Made by a program: the position numbers and the translations under genes. From positions 1-64,000 of the forward strand of contig ARYC01000092.1 in the NCBI GenBank assembly GCA_000711775.1: a stretch of 64,000 bases of DNA. Direction: 5' to 3'. This document shows, one piece after another, positions 9,354 through 19,797 of the stretch. Under the pieces are notes generated by a model. It made no database searches and had not been told where the DNA came from. It saw nothing but the letters and a program-made list of their open reading frames with translations. Positions within the stretch are counted from its first letter, which is position 1; each line of letters opens with the position of its first letter. Source of the DNA: Oxytricha trifallax. Lineage: Eukaryota; Ciliophora; Spirotrichea; Sporadotrichida; Oxytrichidae.

Positions 9354-12300
9354 GTTTCTTGACAAATTAAGTTTCTTTAAATTTGGAATAGTAGCCATGG
9401 CAGAAAACAGTTTGTTAGGGTTCACTAAGACACTATCAGAGCTAAAACTATTACTACTTAAATTTATTTCCTCTAAACTTTTAAGAAAACTCAAGTCACT
9501 TGGAAGTGTGCACAAGTCATTTGAAGCTATCTCTAAATGTCTCAACTTATTCATATACTACAATTCTTGCAAGTGACTAGTTGGTATCTTGTTATAAGAC
9601 AAGTTTAAGATTTATAGCTAAGGAAAGGCTCCTTGATGCAGTTCTAAGTGGTCTAAGCTATTGTATTGAATATCTAGTTCCTCTAAATTTTGTAAATTTA
9701 CTAGTTGTTCTAGGTAAACGCTATTATCTGAGATGTCTAGATACCTCAAGTTTTGCTTGAAATAGACGAGATCTTCCTCTCTAACATCTACTATATTTTC
9801 TCCTGAAAGCTTCGATCTAATGGCTTCATGTGGCAACTTAACTCGACAGGAGAATAGTAAGAGGAATCCATCAAGAATTTTCTATAATCTCTTAGGTTCA
9901 TTGTTTCTATGCTAAACTTGCTAAGAATAGATTTGTCTCTCTTGCTAGGCTTTAACTTGAAGCTTATCGTAATACTTAAGTTTTGGCTTCTTTTTTCTTA
10001 TTTACACCATTTGATTGAGGTTTTGAACTTTCATGGGGAAAGCTTACCAATCTTTCTTATTTTGATAAGCATTTTTCTGCAATTTATTAGCTCTTACTTC
10101 GGATTAACCCATCCTTGGATTTTATAAATGTCCCTGTCTATTCAATCCTAAAGCGCCCTGGTAAACTTTGTTTTCTTATGTTATTGCACTAGAATGGCCT
10201 CTGCTGCTGTCTTTATTGTGGACTATTACATTTGGTTCAATTTAATTATGTCGTTTTTAACCTATACAAAGACTTTAAAATATGTATTTATTGGTAAAAA
10301 TATAATTCAATTAAAAATAATAATTATTTATTGGAAGGAATTATCTGTACAAAGTAAATATAGTCTTATTGTATCTTGCTTAATAATCAAATTAATTTAA
10401 CATTAAAGATATTAAATTCAATTTAAGAATATCAATTTAGTCAATTCACCTTATTCAAGAAATTTAATAATAAAAGGAATATTTTAAAGCCATATGCTGC
10501 ATTTATTACCTTTATATTTATAAATAAACAATTTCCATACAAAGATAAAATTAGAATTGTAACTACCTCTAGATTGAGTCATCATGCCTCCAGAATTATT
10601 ATTCTCCGAAAACCCCATATTAGATTCATGTGATGAATACATCTATTACTGATTCATCATTTAATTAGATTGATATTCTTGCATCGCAATTACTCTTCCA
10701 CTTGTATTCAATCCATTTTTACCACTCACGAAGTTATGGGGTACTCCAACATCAACTTCCATTTTTGAATTCTTACGAGAATTGGCTTAATCAATTGCTG
10801 TTTGATTGGAAATTTGTATTTCATTTTGTTAAGTAATTTGTTGAGAGAGAGTTTCTTTCGACATTATATTCTATGAAACCCTAAAAAAGAGGATGGTTAA
10901 TAAAGTATATAAAACTAACTGATCTACGTTTGTTTCTTCCATTGAAATATGTTTATTTCTTATAAATTAACTTAAATTATTTTATTCTTAGATTTTGAAT
11001 ATGAACCTGTATATGTCTCTTATTTATGTAGATTCAAAGCTTTTCATGCAGAAGATTTTTCTTTAGACAATTTAAACCTAGAACCGCCCTCCCAAGTATT
11101 TCCCCACTTAGAAGAGTTGAACTTCGCTTTTAATTTGGTGGAGTAAGAATAGGATTTGATGTATTGTGTAACTCAACTGCCTTCTCTCCTGATTTTAACA
11201 GTTACTGGCAACCCCTTTGCTATACGAGGTGATCCATTTGCCACTGCTAATCTATGAAATTATTTTAATAAACATATCCAATCAAAATATCATAGGTAAA
11301 TTTATAAATTTTGATGTAATCTTGAACAAATTCTTCATGGTAGAAACGGGAAGCTAATTAACGAGACTTTGCAACCTCCAACCTACTTGAGAAGATAAAA
11401 ATCGAAAAGATAAGACGGCAGACCTCCTTTAATGCTAAATTACAATTTTCCATAGAGCAGAGAGATGGTTGTAGTCAGAGATTAACCTCTCAGTAGACCT
11501 ATGGTACATCAAGAAGCTGAGGATTTATTCCTTATGCCCTCTAAAGATTAATAGCAATAACTTTAAGCAATTGATTATCAATATGATAAAGTTTTTATTT
11601 TAGTGAGTATTGATGAGACTAATTAAGATCCAAAATTATGATTTCTTTTTTTAATTATAAGAGTAGATGTAGAGTGACGAAGATAACGATCAAGATCAGC
11701 AAAACGAAAACAAGTTTTTCATAACAGAAGATGAAATGTTTCGAGGCAACAAATAGAAGAAATCCCAAAAACCTTAAAATCGCTAGATACCTTAAGTTGA
11801 TATAATTCAAGAAGAAAATAATGACCCCAATATTTAAGACGAAGAAAATACTCATCTAGGTAAAGAATCTATTAGAGAAGCAATTAAAAATATATTCAGA
11901 ACTTCAATACTCTTTTAAATACAATATTGTTTTCATTATTAAGCCCCATTTGATGAAGACTTTGGCAAAATAAGAATGGAAAACTTTAAAAACTAGTGCA
12001 GGCACATTTTAGGCAAACCTCGCAAGAATCAAACGAGTGCCTATCGAAACCCTCTCATGGAAGAATTTGAAGACGACCAGAGTGAAGATTCTTAACAATA
12101 TGAAAATTCTCAGTATATAAAGAATCGGGACTACGACACCTACCTGGATATCATTAATGCCTATAAAACTTTGAAATAAGCAGTCAACAAACCCTCTACA
12201 GTTCACAACCCAAATTATGCAGGGGGAAGTAAGGGATACCTAAAAATGACTATTGCAGCTACTTAGCATTCTAAGTCCAAGATGAACAAGGATCTGCTTG

Positions 12301-12787
12301 AATACTCACTTGCACATAGTAAGTTTTAAAATTTTTACTATATTAATTAACTATTACAGAATAAGAGAGAATTTCAAGCACAGCTGTTAGTGGATAGAGG
12401 GCTCTCTTGCCACAGAGCTTTGATAGTAGTGATCCAACTCAAAACAAAATTATTATAAGTATTAGCCCCGTATTTTACTATTTAATTTAGTTCTTATTCT
12501 AGCTCATTACATTTGAACTATATTATTATGGAAATTCTCAATACTACTCAATACCTATTTTTTCCTTTTTTATAAAAAACAAGCAATTCATGTATAAGAG
12601 GCCTACTTGGAGAAAAACTAAGCAGGAAGTAATTGATGAAAAAGTCGAGAGACTATTCGAAAGCTACAAGTTAATGGATGATGTTAACAAGAAACAGATG
12701 GCTCTTCAGGGGATTGAGGAGAGAGAAAATAAAAATAAACATAGAAATAAATATTTCCATGAAGATGAAGACGATGATGAAGAGTGA
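9344..12787. CDS. Scrambled leucine-rich-repeat protein gene, XRRA1-like, six MDSs with an inversion
   Basis: MDS1 (10864-10566, minus) starts MSKETLSQQITQQNE. MDS2 (10202-9344, minus) has a basic stretch, KILDGFLLL, then LRRs (LRYLDISDNSV, LEELDIQYNSL, LQILNLSYNKI, LRHLEIASNDL, LKKLNLSRNRF). MDS3-6 are on the plus strand: 11030-11253 (LEELNFAFN, LLILTVTGNPF), 11317-11639, 11653-12447 and 12576-12787, ending in an acidic tail at TGA 12785. An intron lies at 12319-12359 (GTAAG...ACAG). Summing MDSs minus one copy of each pointer and the intron gives 2637 bases, exactly 879 codons with no internal TGA. LRRs normally form a protein-binding solenoid. The LDG...LL opening, LRR block and charged C-terminus recall X-ray radiation resistance-associated protein 1, but that name is tentative. 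The germline order is 2(-), 1(-), 3-6(+), so an inversion must be resolved during macronuclear development. Confidence 0.85.
9657..10202 (-). other. MDS2 N-terminal part: basic linker and first LRRs
   Basis: This is the stretch of MDS2 read from the AGAGG pointer at 10202. It is rich in Lys, Gln and Asn and lacks TGA, then enters the first LRR units near 9760. Shorter plus-strand frames over the same bases are shadows. Confidence 0.7.
10198..10565 (-). other. IES, 368 bp, pointer AGAGG (minus strand)
   Basis: AGAGG (minus) at 10570-10566 ends MDS1 and at 10202-10198 begins MDS2. Excision joins MMTQSR to GHSSAITQENKVY in frame. The DNA between is AT-rich without coding character. Confidence 0.8.
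10865..11029. other. Spacer between the 5' end of MDS1 and MDS3
   Basis: This 165 bp separates divergent coding segments of the scrambled gene. It should hold the 5' UTR and telomere-addition region of MDS1 plus IES sequence. No motif recognised. Confidence 0.5.
11030..11039 (+). other. Inversion pointer, MDS3 start (AGATTCAAAG)
   Basis: Partner of 9344-9353. Codons run AGA TTC AAA GCT TTT CAT, giving RFKAFH across the junction. Confidence 0.9.
11248..11316 (+). other. IES, 69 bp, pointer TAATCT
   Basis: TAATCT at 11248-11253 and 11317-11322. Excision joins DPFATANL to EQILHGRNGKL in frame and removes the TGA at 11254. Confidence 0.9.
11634..11652 (+). other. Very short IES, 19 bp, pointer AATTAT
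   Basis: AATTAT at 11634-11639 and 11653-11658. Removing 19 bases joins NQDPKL to QEQMQSDEDND in frame and removes a TGA. It is too short for an intron. Confidence 0.8.
12319..12359 (+). other. Spliceosomal intron, 41 bp
   Basis: GTAAGTTTT...CTATTACAG within MDS5. Splicing joins LLEYSLAH to KQERISSTAV in frame. There are no repeats at its ends, unlike the IESs around it. Confidence 0.8.
12441..12575 (+). other. IES, 135 bp, pointer AAAACAA
   Basis: AAAACAA at 12441-12447 and 12576-12582. Excision joins SSDPTQN to KQFMYKRPTWRKT in frame. The intervening DNA is AT-rich. Confidence 0.9.
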
Positions 12788-13081
12788 ATAATTTTAATAG
12801 AAATTATAAATTAATTTGGTAGAATAGCTTGAATAGAATAAATTATTAATCAAAGATTAATAAACAATTTTGTTTTAGATAAATTTTGAAAATAATAGTA
12901 TATACTTGAAGAATTCTTTCATTATAAATATTATCCCTAATTAATTTGATAGCTGTTAATTTAAGAAATAAACATTTTACTTTTCAAAACAATTACATTT
13001 ATATATTAATTTTTACAATGATTATTTTACTTCATCCAATTTACTATGAGTTATTAACTTTTAATAACTTTTCTTATTAAT
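12788..13081. other. AT-rich spacer between convergent gene ends
   Basis: No gene seen. It separates the 3' end of the LRR gene (+) from the 3' end of the next gene (-), so it should hold both 3' UTRs. Confidence 0.5.
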
Positions 13082-16000
13082 TCATTTAACTAACTTTGAA
13101 ATTCGTTAGAAATATACTTTTTCATAAGCCATGTGATCCCTCAAATCTTTATTATTTTTACTAGAACTATCTTATTTTATATGTTTAATTTTTTATTCGC
13201 TATTTTAGTGATTATTTTTGCTATTGCTTCGTTTTTATTAGAATTTCTATTAACTATTGCTTTTCTTCATTTTCAATTACTTTTAACTAGAAATCTATGG
13301 CAGTAATATTTATATATTATTTTTTTTTAAAAAAATGAATTAAAAGTAATTGTAAATTATTGAGTTATATTTGAGAATTACTTTCTTACATGCTGTCTCT
13401 CTGGTTTAATTCCAAATCTGAATTTTTAAATTAAGATTTCTTAAAATCTAATTCTTTCTATTTTTACAGAGTAAAATTAATGATTATTACCATATCAAAC
13501 CCTTTATACTATTATAGTACATATATAATTTTTTTATTTATAAAATGAGAGTATATTTCATGTCAACTTAGAATGATGAGAATTTATCCAGGAATTTGTT
13601 CTAAGTTTTATATAGTACCATCGAAGCCTGATTAAATCTATGATTAGTATTCGATTATGTCATGCTACTAGCTTATTTGCTAATTCTCATTTAAGAGGTG
13701 CTATTGTTTGTGATATTTTACAGATAATTTCTAGATTTCATTAAATCCTGGGGGAGATGTGATTCTTCAATTGGTAAAAGAATTTTAGAGTCATTTTAAA
13801 CTTATTTATCTTAAGTTTCAGAAAATTAATCAATTATTGGTTAATCGTTCTTGTGACGCATGTTAAAGAAAGTCCTACTTTCTTTTGGAAGTTAGAGGGT
13901 TTTTAAGTTAAGTAAGCCATAATTGAAATTATCATGCGTATTTTAGTTATTGGGTATCGGAATTCATATTAAACAGCGAATTATAAACGAAAAGAATAAT
14001 GATTTTTTTACAAATTAAATAATCTAATGCCTGAGTTATTTTTAACTTTCTTTGTAGAATCAGGACTTTCCGTTGATGATCTATCTTCGCTTTAATCAAG
14101 ATTACTGTGCATACTATCAACTGTGACCAATTTTTTGTACTTTTAATTACTATTGCCATTGGGACTAAACAGGTTGATCTTATTCACGCTATTACTTTTA
14201 AGCATTTATGTGTGTTAATTGGCTAAAAGCCTGGATTTATTCAAACCCATTTTCTTTTTCACATGTCTCTCTATATCATAGATGGGACTTAGGCCACCAA
14301 ACTGTTTAGTGCCCTTATACTTTTTCATTATTTTTTCTTTGTCAAAGAAATCAAGTTAGTTGGAGTTCTTTGGGTTCACTTTCAGTGTATTGGCAGAAGC
14401 AAATCCGTCAAAGATTATCAAACAATTATTCCCTAATTTATATAGATAGAACTCTTAATCACTAAAAAAGTAATATGCCTTTAAATTTAATATATGAAAG
14501 ATAAGATTAGCTTAAGTTTTAGAGTTTTTAAGTTACTACCGATTTGAAGGACTTTTGGTTATAGCACCAATCAAATTTTTGAAAATACTTGCTGCCTTGG
14601 GCTTATAATTCTAAGTTGTAGGAAATTTCAGAGTAATAAACTTAAAAATTATAAATAAAAATCCCAAAGTATTTAAGATTAAATATTATTATTTAACGTA
14701 TACATCATGTGCATACCAACATCTATGCTAACAAAATGGTTTGAGACATACTTTCTGCCTTGATATTGATTATTTGAATTTTCCTACTAAATTGATTTAG
14801 TATCTCCAGAATTAATTAAATGCTAAAAACTAACTAACAAACATATACATTGGCAGTTTACCTGTAGAATAAACTTCCTTCTCTTCTTCATAATCACTCT
14901 CATTATATTAATTTTCATCCTCTTCGTAAAGAGCCGCAATCGGTATTTTCTTAGTTTCTCCTCCACAGCACAAACATTCACAGCTCTTCCTCCTAATAAT
15001 TTCTCTTCTAAATTGACCTTAATTCATTATGTTCGTTGTGCCAATAGCTTGCCTTTAAAGCGGCTATATGTTTATGTTTAATTGGCGATTCACAAATCTT
15101 TTATTATACAACCGAGAGGAGAGGAAGTTTTTATTTATAACTTTTAAATCAAATCTCCCGCTTGCAGATTGAGACCTAAAAATACGAGTGATAGGCTAAC
15201 TATCTTAAGGATGTGCAGATGCACCTTTATTGACGGTTATGTTCCATCTCAGGTCTGTATATTTAAAATCATTCAGACTTAAAGATCTTTAGTGACCCTT
15301 ATCTTAATTATTGTATTAACTTTAAGAAGCCAGATCGCTGTCAGTAATTCCATCCATATTTGGTGCGAAGGGTAAATCGATTCTCTGAGAGCTCTTTCTT
15401 GATCTGGAATATATCGAATGAAAGAAGTCATTACCAAGCAATTTATTCTAGGTTACTGATGTCTTGACTTTGAAAACGTCTTAAAGTGTGCGCTTTAGCT
15501 TTTTCTATGAGACTAACTGTAAGTACTTTTAGGCCATGAAATTCTGATTACCATTCCTTATTTATGATTCTATGATATCTTGCTTGTGCTTGGACAACCC
15601 CTCAAACATCAGAATGTATTGCATCTCCTGCTAATCTTACCATTAACTTTAATTCATTTCTTGATTTTCAATTAGGGTTCTAGATGGAGGTTTTTCAGAT
15701 TTCTTATCACCATTCAGCGATTCCTTTTCATAAAGACTGTTATTTCGACGATTTCCGTTTTTGTGAGACAATTGCATAAGTTAGACAAAAGTTGGAAGAG
15801 TTTCATTATTTCCATAAGCTCCATTTCTAGATTGATCATGCTTCTTTGTTGGGGACTGAGAATTTTCTTTCGCTTTTTCAATGGCATGTTTCATGAATGA
15901 AGTGTATTTATTTGAGAAAGGGGAGTATAGGCCTAGATATATGCTCTTCCAACCCTTCGCTTGCGGATCATCATCGAATGTCATCATTGGTATATCGTCT

Positions 16001-16359
16001 AAAACGCTTCTGGTGCCCTTTTTTACACTTTGCAATTCCTGTTAAACTTTTTGTCTTTCCTATATTCCTCAGTTATCAGACTTTAAGTTTAAAAATAATT
16101 TTCTTACAATAAATTGGCATAATTAATTATTTCTTAACAATTTATTCAAAATACTTTTATTAATGATGTTATTGTAATTAATATATAAGCGATGTAATTA
16201 TAATAATTATTAAGTTATTCTTACCAGTTTTAAGAGCAAATCCTAATTCAATTTCTTAAGTGAGCTTATATTAAAAGATGCAGATTACCTGGAACTTATT
16301 ACTTTTTTTGGTTTAGATATTGAAGATGTTGCGCTGCTTATATTATTTTATGCGTTCAT
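13082..16359 (-). CDS. Unrecognised protein with coiled-coil segments, MDS/IES gene
   Basis: I do not recognise this protein. ATG 16359 opens MNAQNNISSATSSISKPKK and a short coil. An intron at 16060-16224 (GTAAGA...ATATAG) joins LLLKL to ERQKVQQELQSVKKG. The main segment runs from 16059 to 14863, with KGWKSIYLGLYSPFSNKYT early and a Cys pair CECLCCGG followed by an acidic stretch late. After an IES at 14622-14867 comes a conserved-looking core (YLYKLGNNCLIIFDGFASA, KQFGGLSPIYDIERHVKKK), then an IES at 13723-14012 and a Ser/Asn/Gln-rich segment down to about 13530. A last minus-strand coding stretch (about 13310-13082, ending LRDHMAYEKVYFQRISKLVK and TGA 13084-13082) is probably the C-terminal MDS, but its pointer was not found. 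No TGA occurs in frame inside the assigned segments. Confidence 0.65.
13723..14012 (-). other. IES, 290 bp, pointer TTTTACA
   Basis: TTTTACA at 13716-13722 and 14006-14012. On the minus strand, excision joins SGIRLFNLQ to NITNNSTSQMRISK in frame. The length is not a multiple of three, so frame recovery is informative. Confidence 0.75.
14622..14867 (-). other. Probable IES, 246 bp, pointer TGTAG
   Basis: TGTAG at 14617-14621 and 14863-14867. Excision joins EEKEVYST to TQNYKPKAASIF. The 246 bp also happen to be open in frame, but encode an atypical hydrophobic run and are AT-rich, so IES is preferred over coding. An intron (GTAAAC...CTTAG) is a further alternative. Confidence 0.55.
16060..16224 (-). 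other. Intron (possibly containing an IES), 165 bp
   Basis: Minus-strand donor GTAAGAATAAC and acceptor GGAATATAG. Splicing is in frame between 45 complete codons and ERQKVQQEL. It is longer than the other introns here (41-75 bp), so an IES may be nested in it. Confidence 0.55.
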
Positions 16360-16913
16360 TATTGTTGAGTTCAAAGAATTTAGAAAAAATGATTTCCAAA
16401 AATTATGGCACTGATATTATAAAATAAATATCAATAATTCTATTTTTAGATGATTAAATTTTATGAATAATATTAAGAGAAAGTACTTTAGAAATTTATT
16501 TTTAAAAAAATAACCTAGAAATTTTACATCTGCTTGAGAATAGATAAATATATAAACCATAATGCAAATTAATAGAAAGTATAAACTTTGAATTGTAAAT
16601 TTTAATTAATTTTATTCTAAGAATTTACTCTCAAAAGTAGTTTTTATTATTACAATAATATTGGTCTTCGAAAATTATATTTAATTAGTTAATCACTTAA
16701 AAAATGCAAATTTATATTAATCTTAATTGACAATTAATTTTAAGTTATTCTCTGTGATTATTATTTTACGGTATTTTTCACCTATCCGATAATCTATTAA
16801 TATTTATTTTCTTTTATTTTTCAATTATTGCATTCTATTAATGTCCCATATATAAAATAATTGTTAGTAACAACTGATTTAAGTAGTGGAAAATGAGATG
16901 AGAGTACAAGAGT
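16360..16913. other. AT-rich spacer upstream of tRNA
   Basis: No coding frame or RNA motif recognised between the divergent 5' ends. Confidence 0.5.
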
Positions 16914-16985
16914 GGTTCTATGGTGCAATGGTTAGCACTCTGGACTTTGAATCCAGCAATCCGAGTTCGAGTCTCGGTAGAACCT
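16914..16985 (+). tRNA. tRNA-Gln (anticodon UUG)
   Basis: Complete cloverleaf of 72 bases: acceptor GGTTCTA pairs with TAGAACC; D arm with AATGGTTAGC; anticodon stem CTGGA/TCCAG around loop CTTTGAA with anticodon TTG; T arm GAGTTCGAGTCTC. No intron. A T run at 16990-16994 follows, as expected for RNA polymerase III termination. This isoacceptor reads CAA; the reassigned TAA/TAG codons would need other tRNA-Gln species not seen here. Confidence 0.97.
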
Positions 16986-16994
16986 AGACTTTTT

Positions 16995-19797
16995 ATATTT
17001 ATAACCCCCTTCTATTTATAATTTACACTTTTTCCCTTTATTTTAGAAATTAATCACATTACTATTTATTAATAAATACCACTTTATTTTATTATACTAT
17101 TGTTAAAATCTAATTTATTCACAAAATTTAAACTTATTAATGGAATTAAATTTTTATTATAATTTTAATTCTTTTTTAGCAATAATTTACTAATTTACGC
17201 TCAATTTTATCATAAAAGTTGGAACTATTGTAAATTATTTTAAATTTATCATATAATTTATTACAAAAATTCACAACAAAATGAAAAAATTTAATTTGAT
17301 AGTTTATAGTTCTTACAGCATGAAGAAAATGCATTTTAAATTTTTAAAAATTTTTCAACTTAATTTAAAATGACTTCGATTGAAAAATAATGTAGGGTTG
17401 ATATTAAGATGCAAAAATATTGCATATTTACTTTAAAATTGTAAAAAAAAGTCAATTAAAAGCAATATGAATGTAAATATATTCACAACTTTGCAGTTAA
17501 TTATTAAACTATCAAGATTAAAATAAAATTACAAATAACTTAATAAATTAAGCATTTTATTTAAGGCAATCCTTTAAAATAATAGAATAAGAGCAAATTT
17601 AAATTATTTACAGGAATATCAATAAAAATAGTTTACATATATTTAAAAAAATATATATTGATTTAAATAATGAACAAAATGCTTGTAGTAATATGAGGTG
17701 AGATTATACTAATACTAAACCATAATTTGATACTTAACAAATTTGGATTTCTTGCTTTTGATTAGTTATTTTAATATTACAAAATTTAAGAATTATGATA
17801 TAGCACCAACATAATATAGTAATTATATTATAAAGTAATAGATAATGGAAAAATTTGCTTAAAAAAATATTTTAATTACAAGAAAGTTTGTATTTATTAA
17901 CAGCAATTTAAATGTATAAGTAGTATTTTATCAACAAAAATGTTTAAGTTATCTTCTAAAGTTTAATTAATTATTGAAACTAAAATAATTTGAAAGGATT
18001 AGAATTATTTATAAATCAAACACAAATCTAATAAAAATTTCAATGGATGCACAAGAAATATAAAATGATGAAATAGTTTATATAATTTTCTAATTCACTT
18101 ACTATTCAATTTAATTGCATTGTAATTTGAAGAGATTAATTGATTTTTTTATTGATATTAAACTAGTTTAAAGTTCAAAAATTATCATTCGATTCTAATA
18201 ATGTATCAAGTAATTCTTGTAATTTTTTTTATTTTTCTTTAAGAATTTTGAATTTCTTTACTATCGCTTTTTATTTTTCATTATTAAAGAGAAATTCATA
18301 AATTATTTAGTAATCGAAATGTTTTGGCAATAAAGAAATTAATGAAGCTATTATTATAAGAGATTTGAAAGATATTATAAATGTTTTCAATAATTTAAAG
18401 AGAATAATTTGTAAAAATGATTGAAAATCTCTTCACTTGCCCTTCAGTTTTATAGTTATAATAAAATAGAGAACGAATAATAATTTTCTATTATGGTTTA
18501 TACATGTAACTATTATAATTTATAAGCAATAGTCTTTATGAGATCAAATTCCAACTACATTTATTCATCTTTAATGAATAAAGTATAAATATTGTAATTA
18601 TAAAATAAAAAATAATAAATTAGTCATATCTAAATTTATAGCTGTTTTACAAATTGAAATATTCAAGAGTAAATATAAACTTATTTTTCATGCAAACAGA
18701 AGAAAATAGAAATTAATAAATATATCATTTAGAAAGCTGTAAAATTTTAGGAAATCAATTTGAATCGTTTATTAATTTTTAGTGAATTTTTTTACATTAT
18801 TTTTACTTTAAAAAATTATTTCTATAATTTTATTGAAAATTAAGAAGATTCTCATATCTTTTTTTTCAAAAAAAACTATTTATTTGTTATAAAGCTTTAA
18901 TAATTACAATCTTTAAAAACTTTCAGAATTCTAGGATTCCTCTAACTTGAATTCTATGATTGAAGATCCTAAAACTGAGGATTACATATTTGTTTTGTAG
19001 TAGATTAAATAAAAAAATTTTAATTTAAAAAAAATAAAAATTGATATTTCAATTCGTATTTTATTTAACGATGCCAATCAAATAATCGCATATTATACAA
19101 TGAACATTTAAAAAGTAAAAAGAAATAACTGAAAATATATTAAATATAAATTCAAACTTAATTAAGCTTAAAGAATAAAAGTTTAAACTTTCTTGAATAA
19201 ATATTCATTTTTGGGAAAGCCAATCTAATAAATAAATTTCATTAATTAAGTTTATTAAAATAAAAAATTTTTATTACAAAAATTTGAATTATTTCAAAAA
19301 AGAGAAGAGATAAATTAAAGATAATAGACTTACATGGACTATAACATGAATGAAGGATTTAGAGATACAGCAACACTATCAACAACGGATATAAAAATCT
19401 AAAACTTTTTAAAATGTAGATATTTATAAGAATGTCAAATATATTGAAATTTATTATTTAATTCTATTTACTAATTTATAATTGAATCGTTAAAGTTTAC
19501 AATTATTTATATAATTCCTCAGTCAACATGATAGAATGATGGCATTTAATAAGTCCCACCCGGTTATTCTAGCAAATAATTGATGCAAGTCTATATATCT
19601 TTGCCCAATAGTGCAAATATTTCTACTGATTAATTCAAAACATTTCCTTTAAATTCTTCCATTAATTTATTTATTATATTTAATTATTACATAATCAACT
19701 AATTGTAAATTATTGTATAAATAATAGACAAATAAGTTACTTCATATTAAATGGTTCATAAGGTAATTATAAATTAGTTTTTAAATAATTTTATGTC
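16995..19797. other. Extended AT-rich spacer
   Basis: About 2.8 kb of very AT-rich DNA with no sustained frame under the ciliate code. A slightly GC-richer patch at 19545-19640 shows no clear snoRNA or snRNA boxes. Confidence 0.55.

Noticed and set aside
14380-14640. Frameshift at a T run in the 13082-16359 gene
   Set aside because: It came from following the wrong frame. The correct frame (KAASIFKNLIGAITK...YLYKLGNN) is open through the T run.
19545-19640. Box C/D snoRNA
   Set aside because: A TGATG-like and a CTGA-like tetramer are present but no proper C box or terminal stem.
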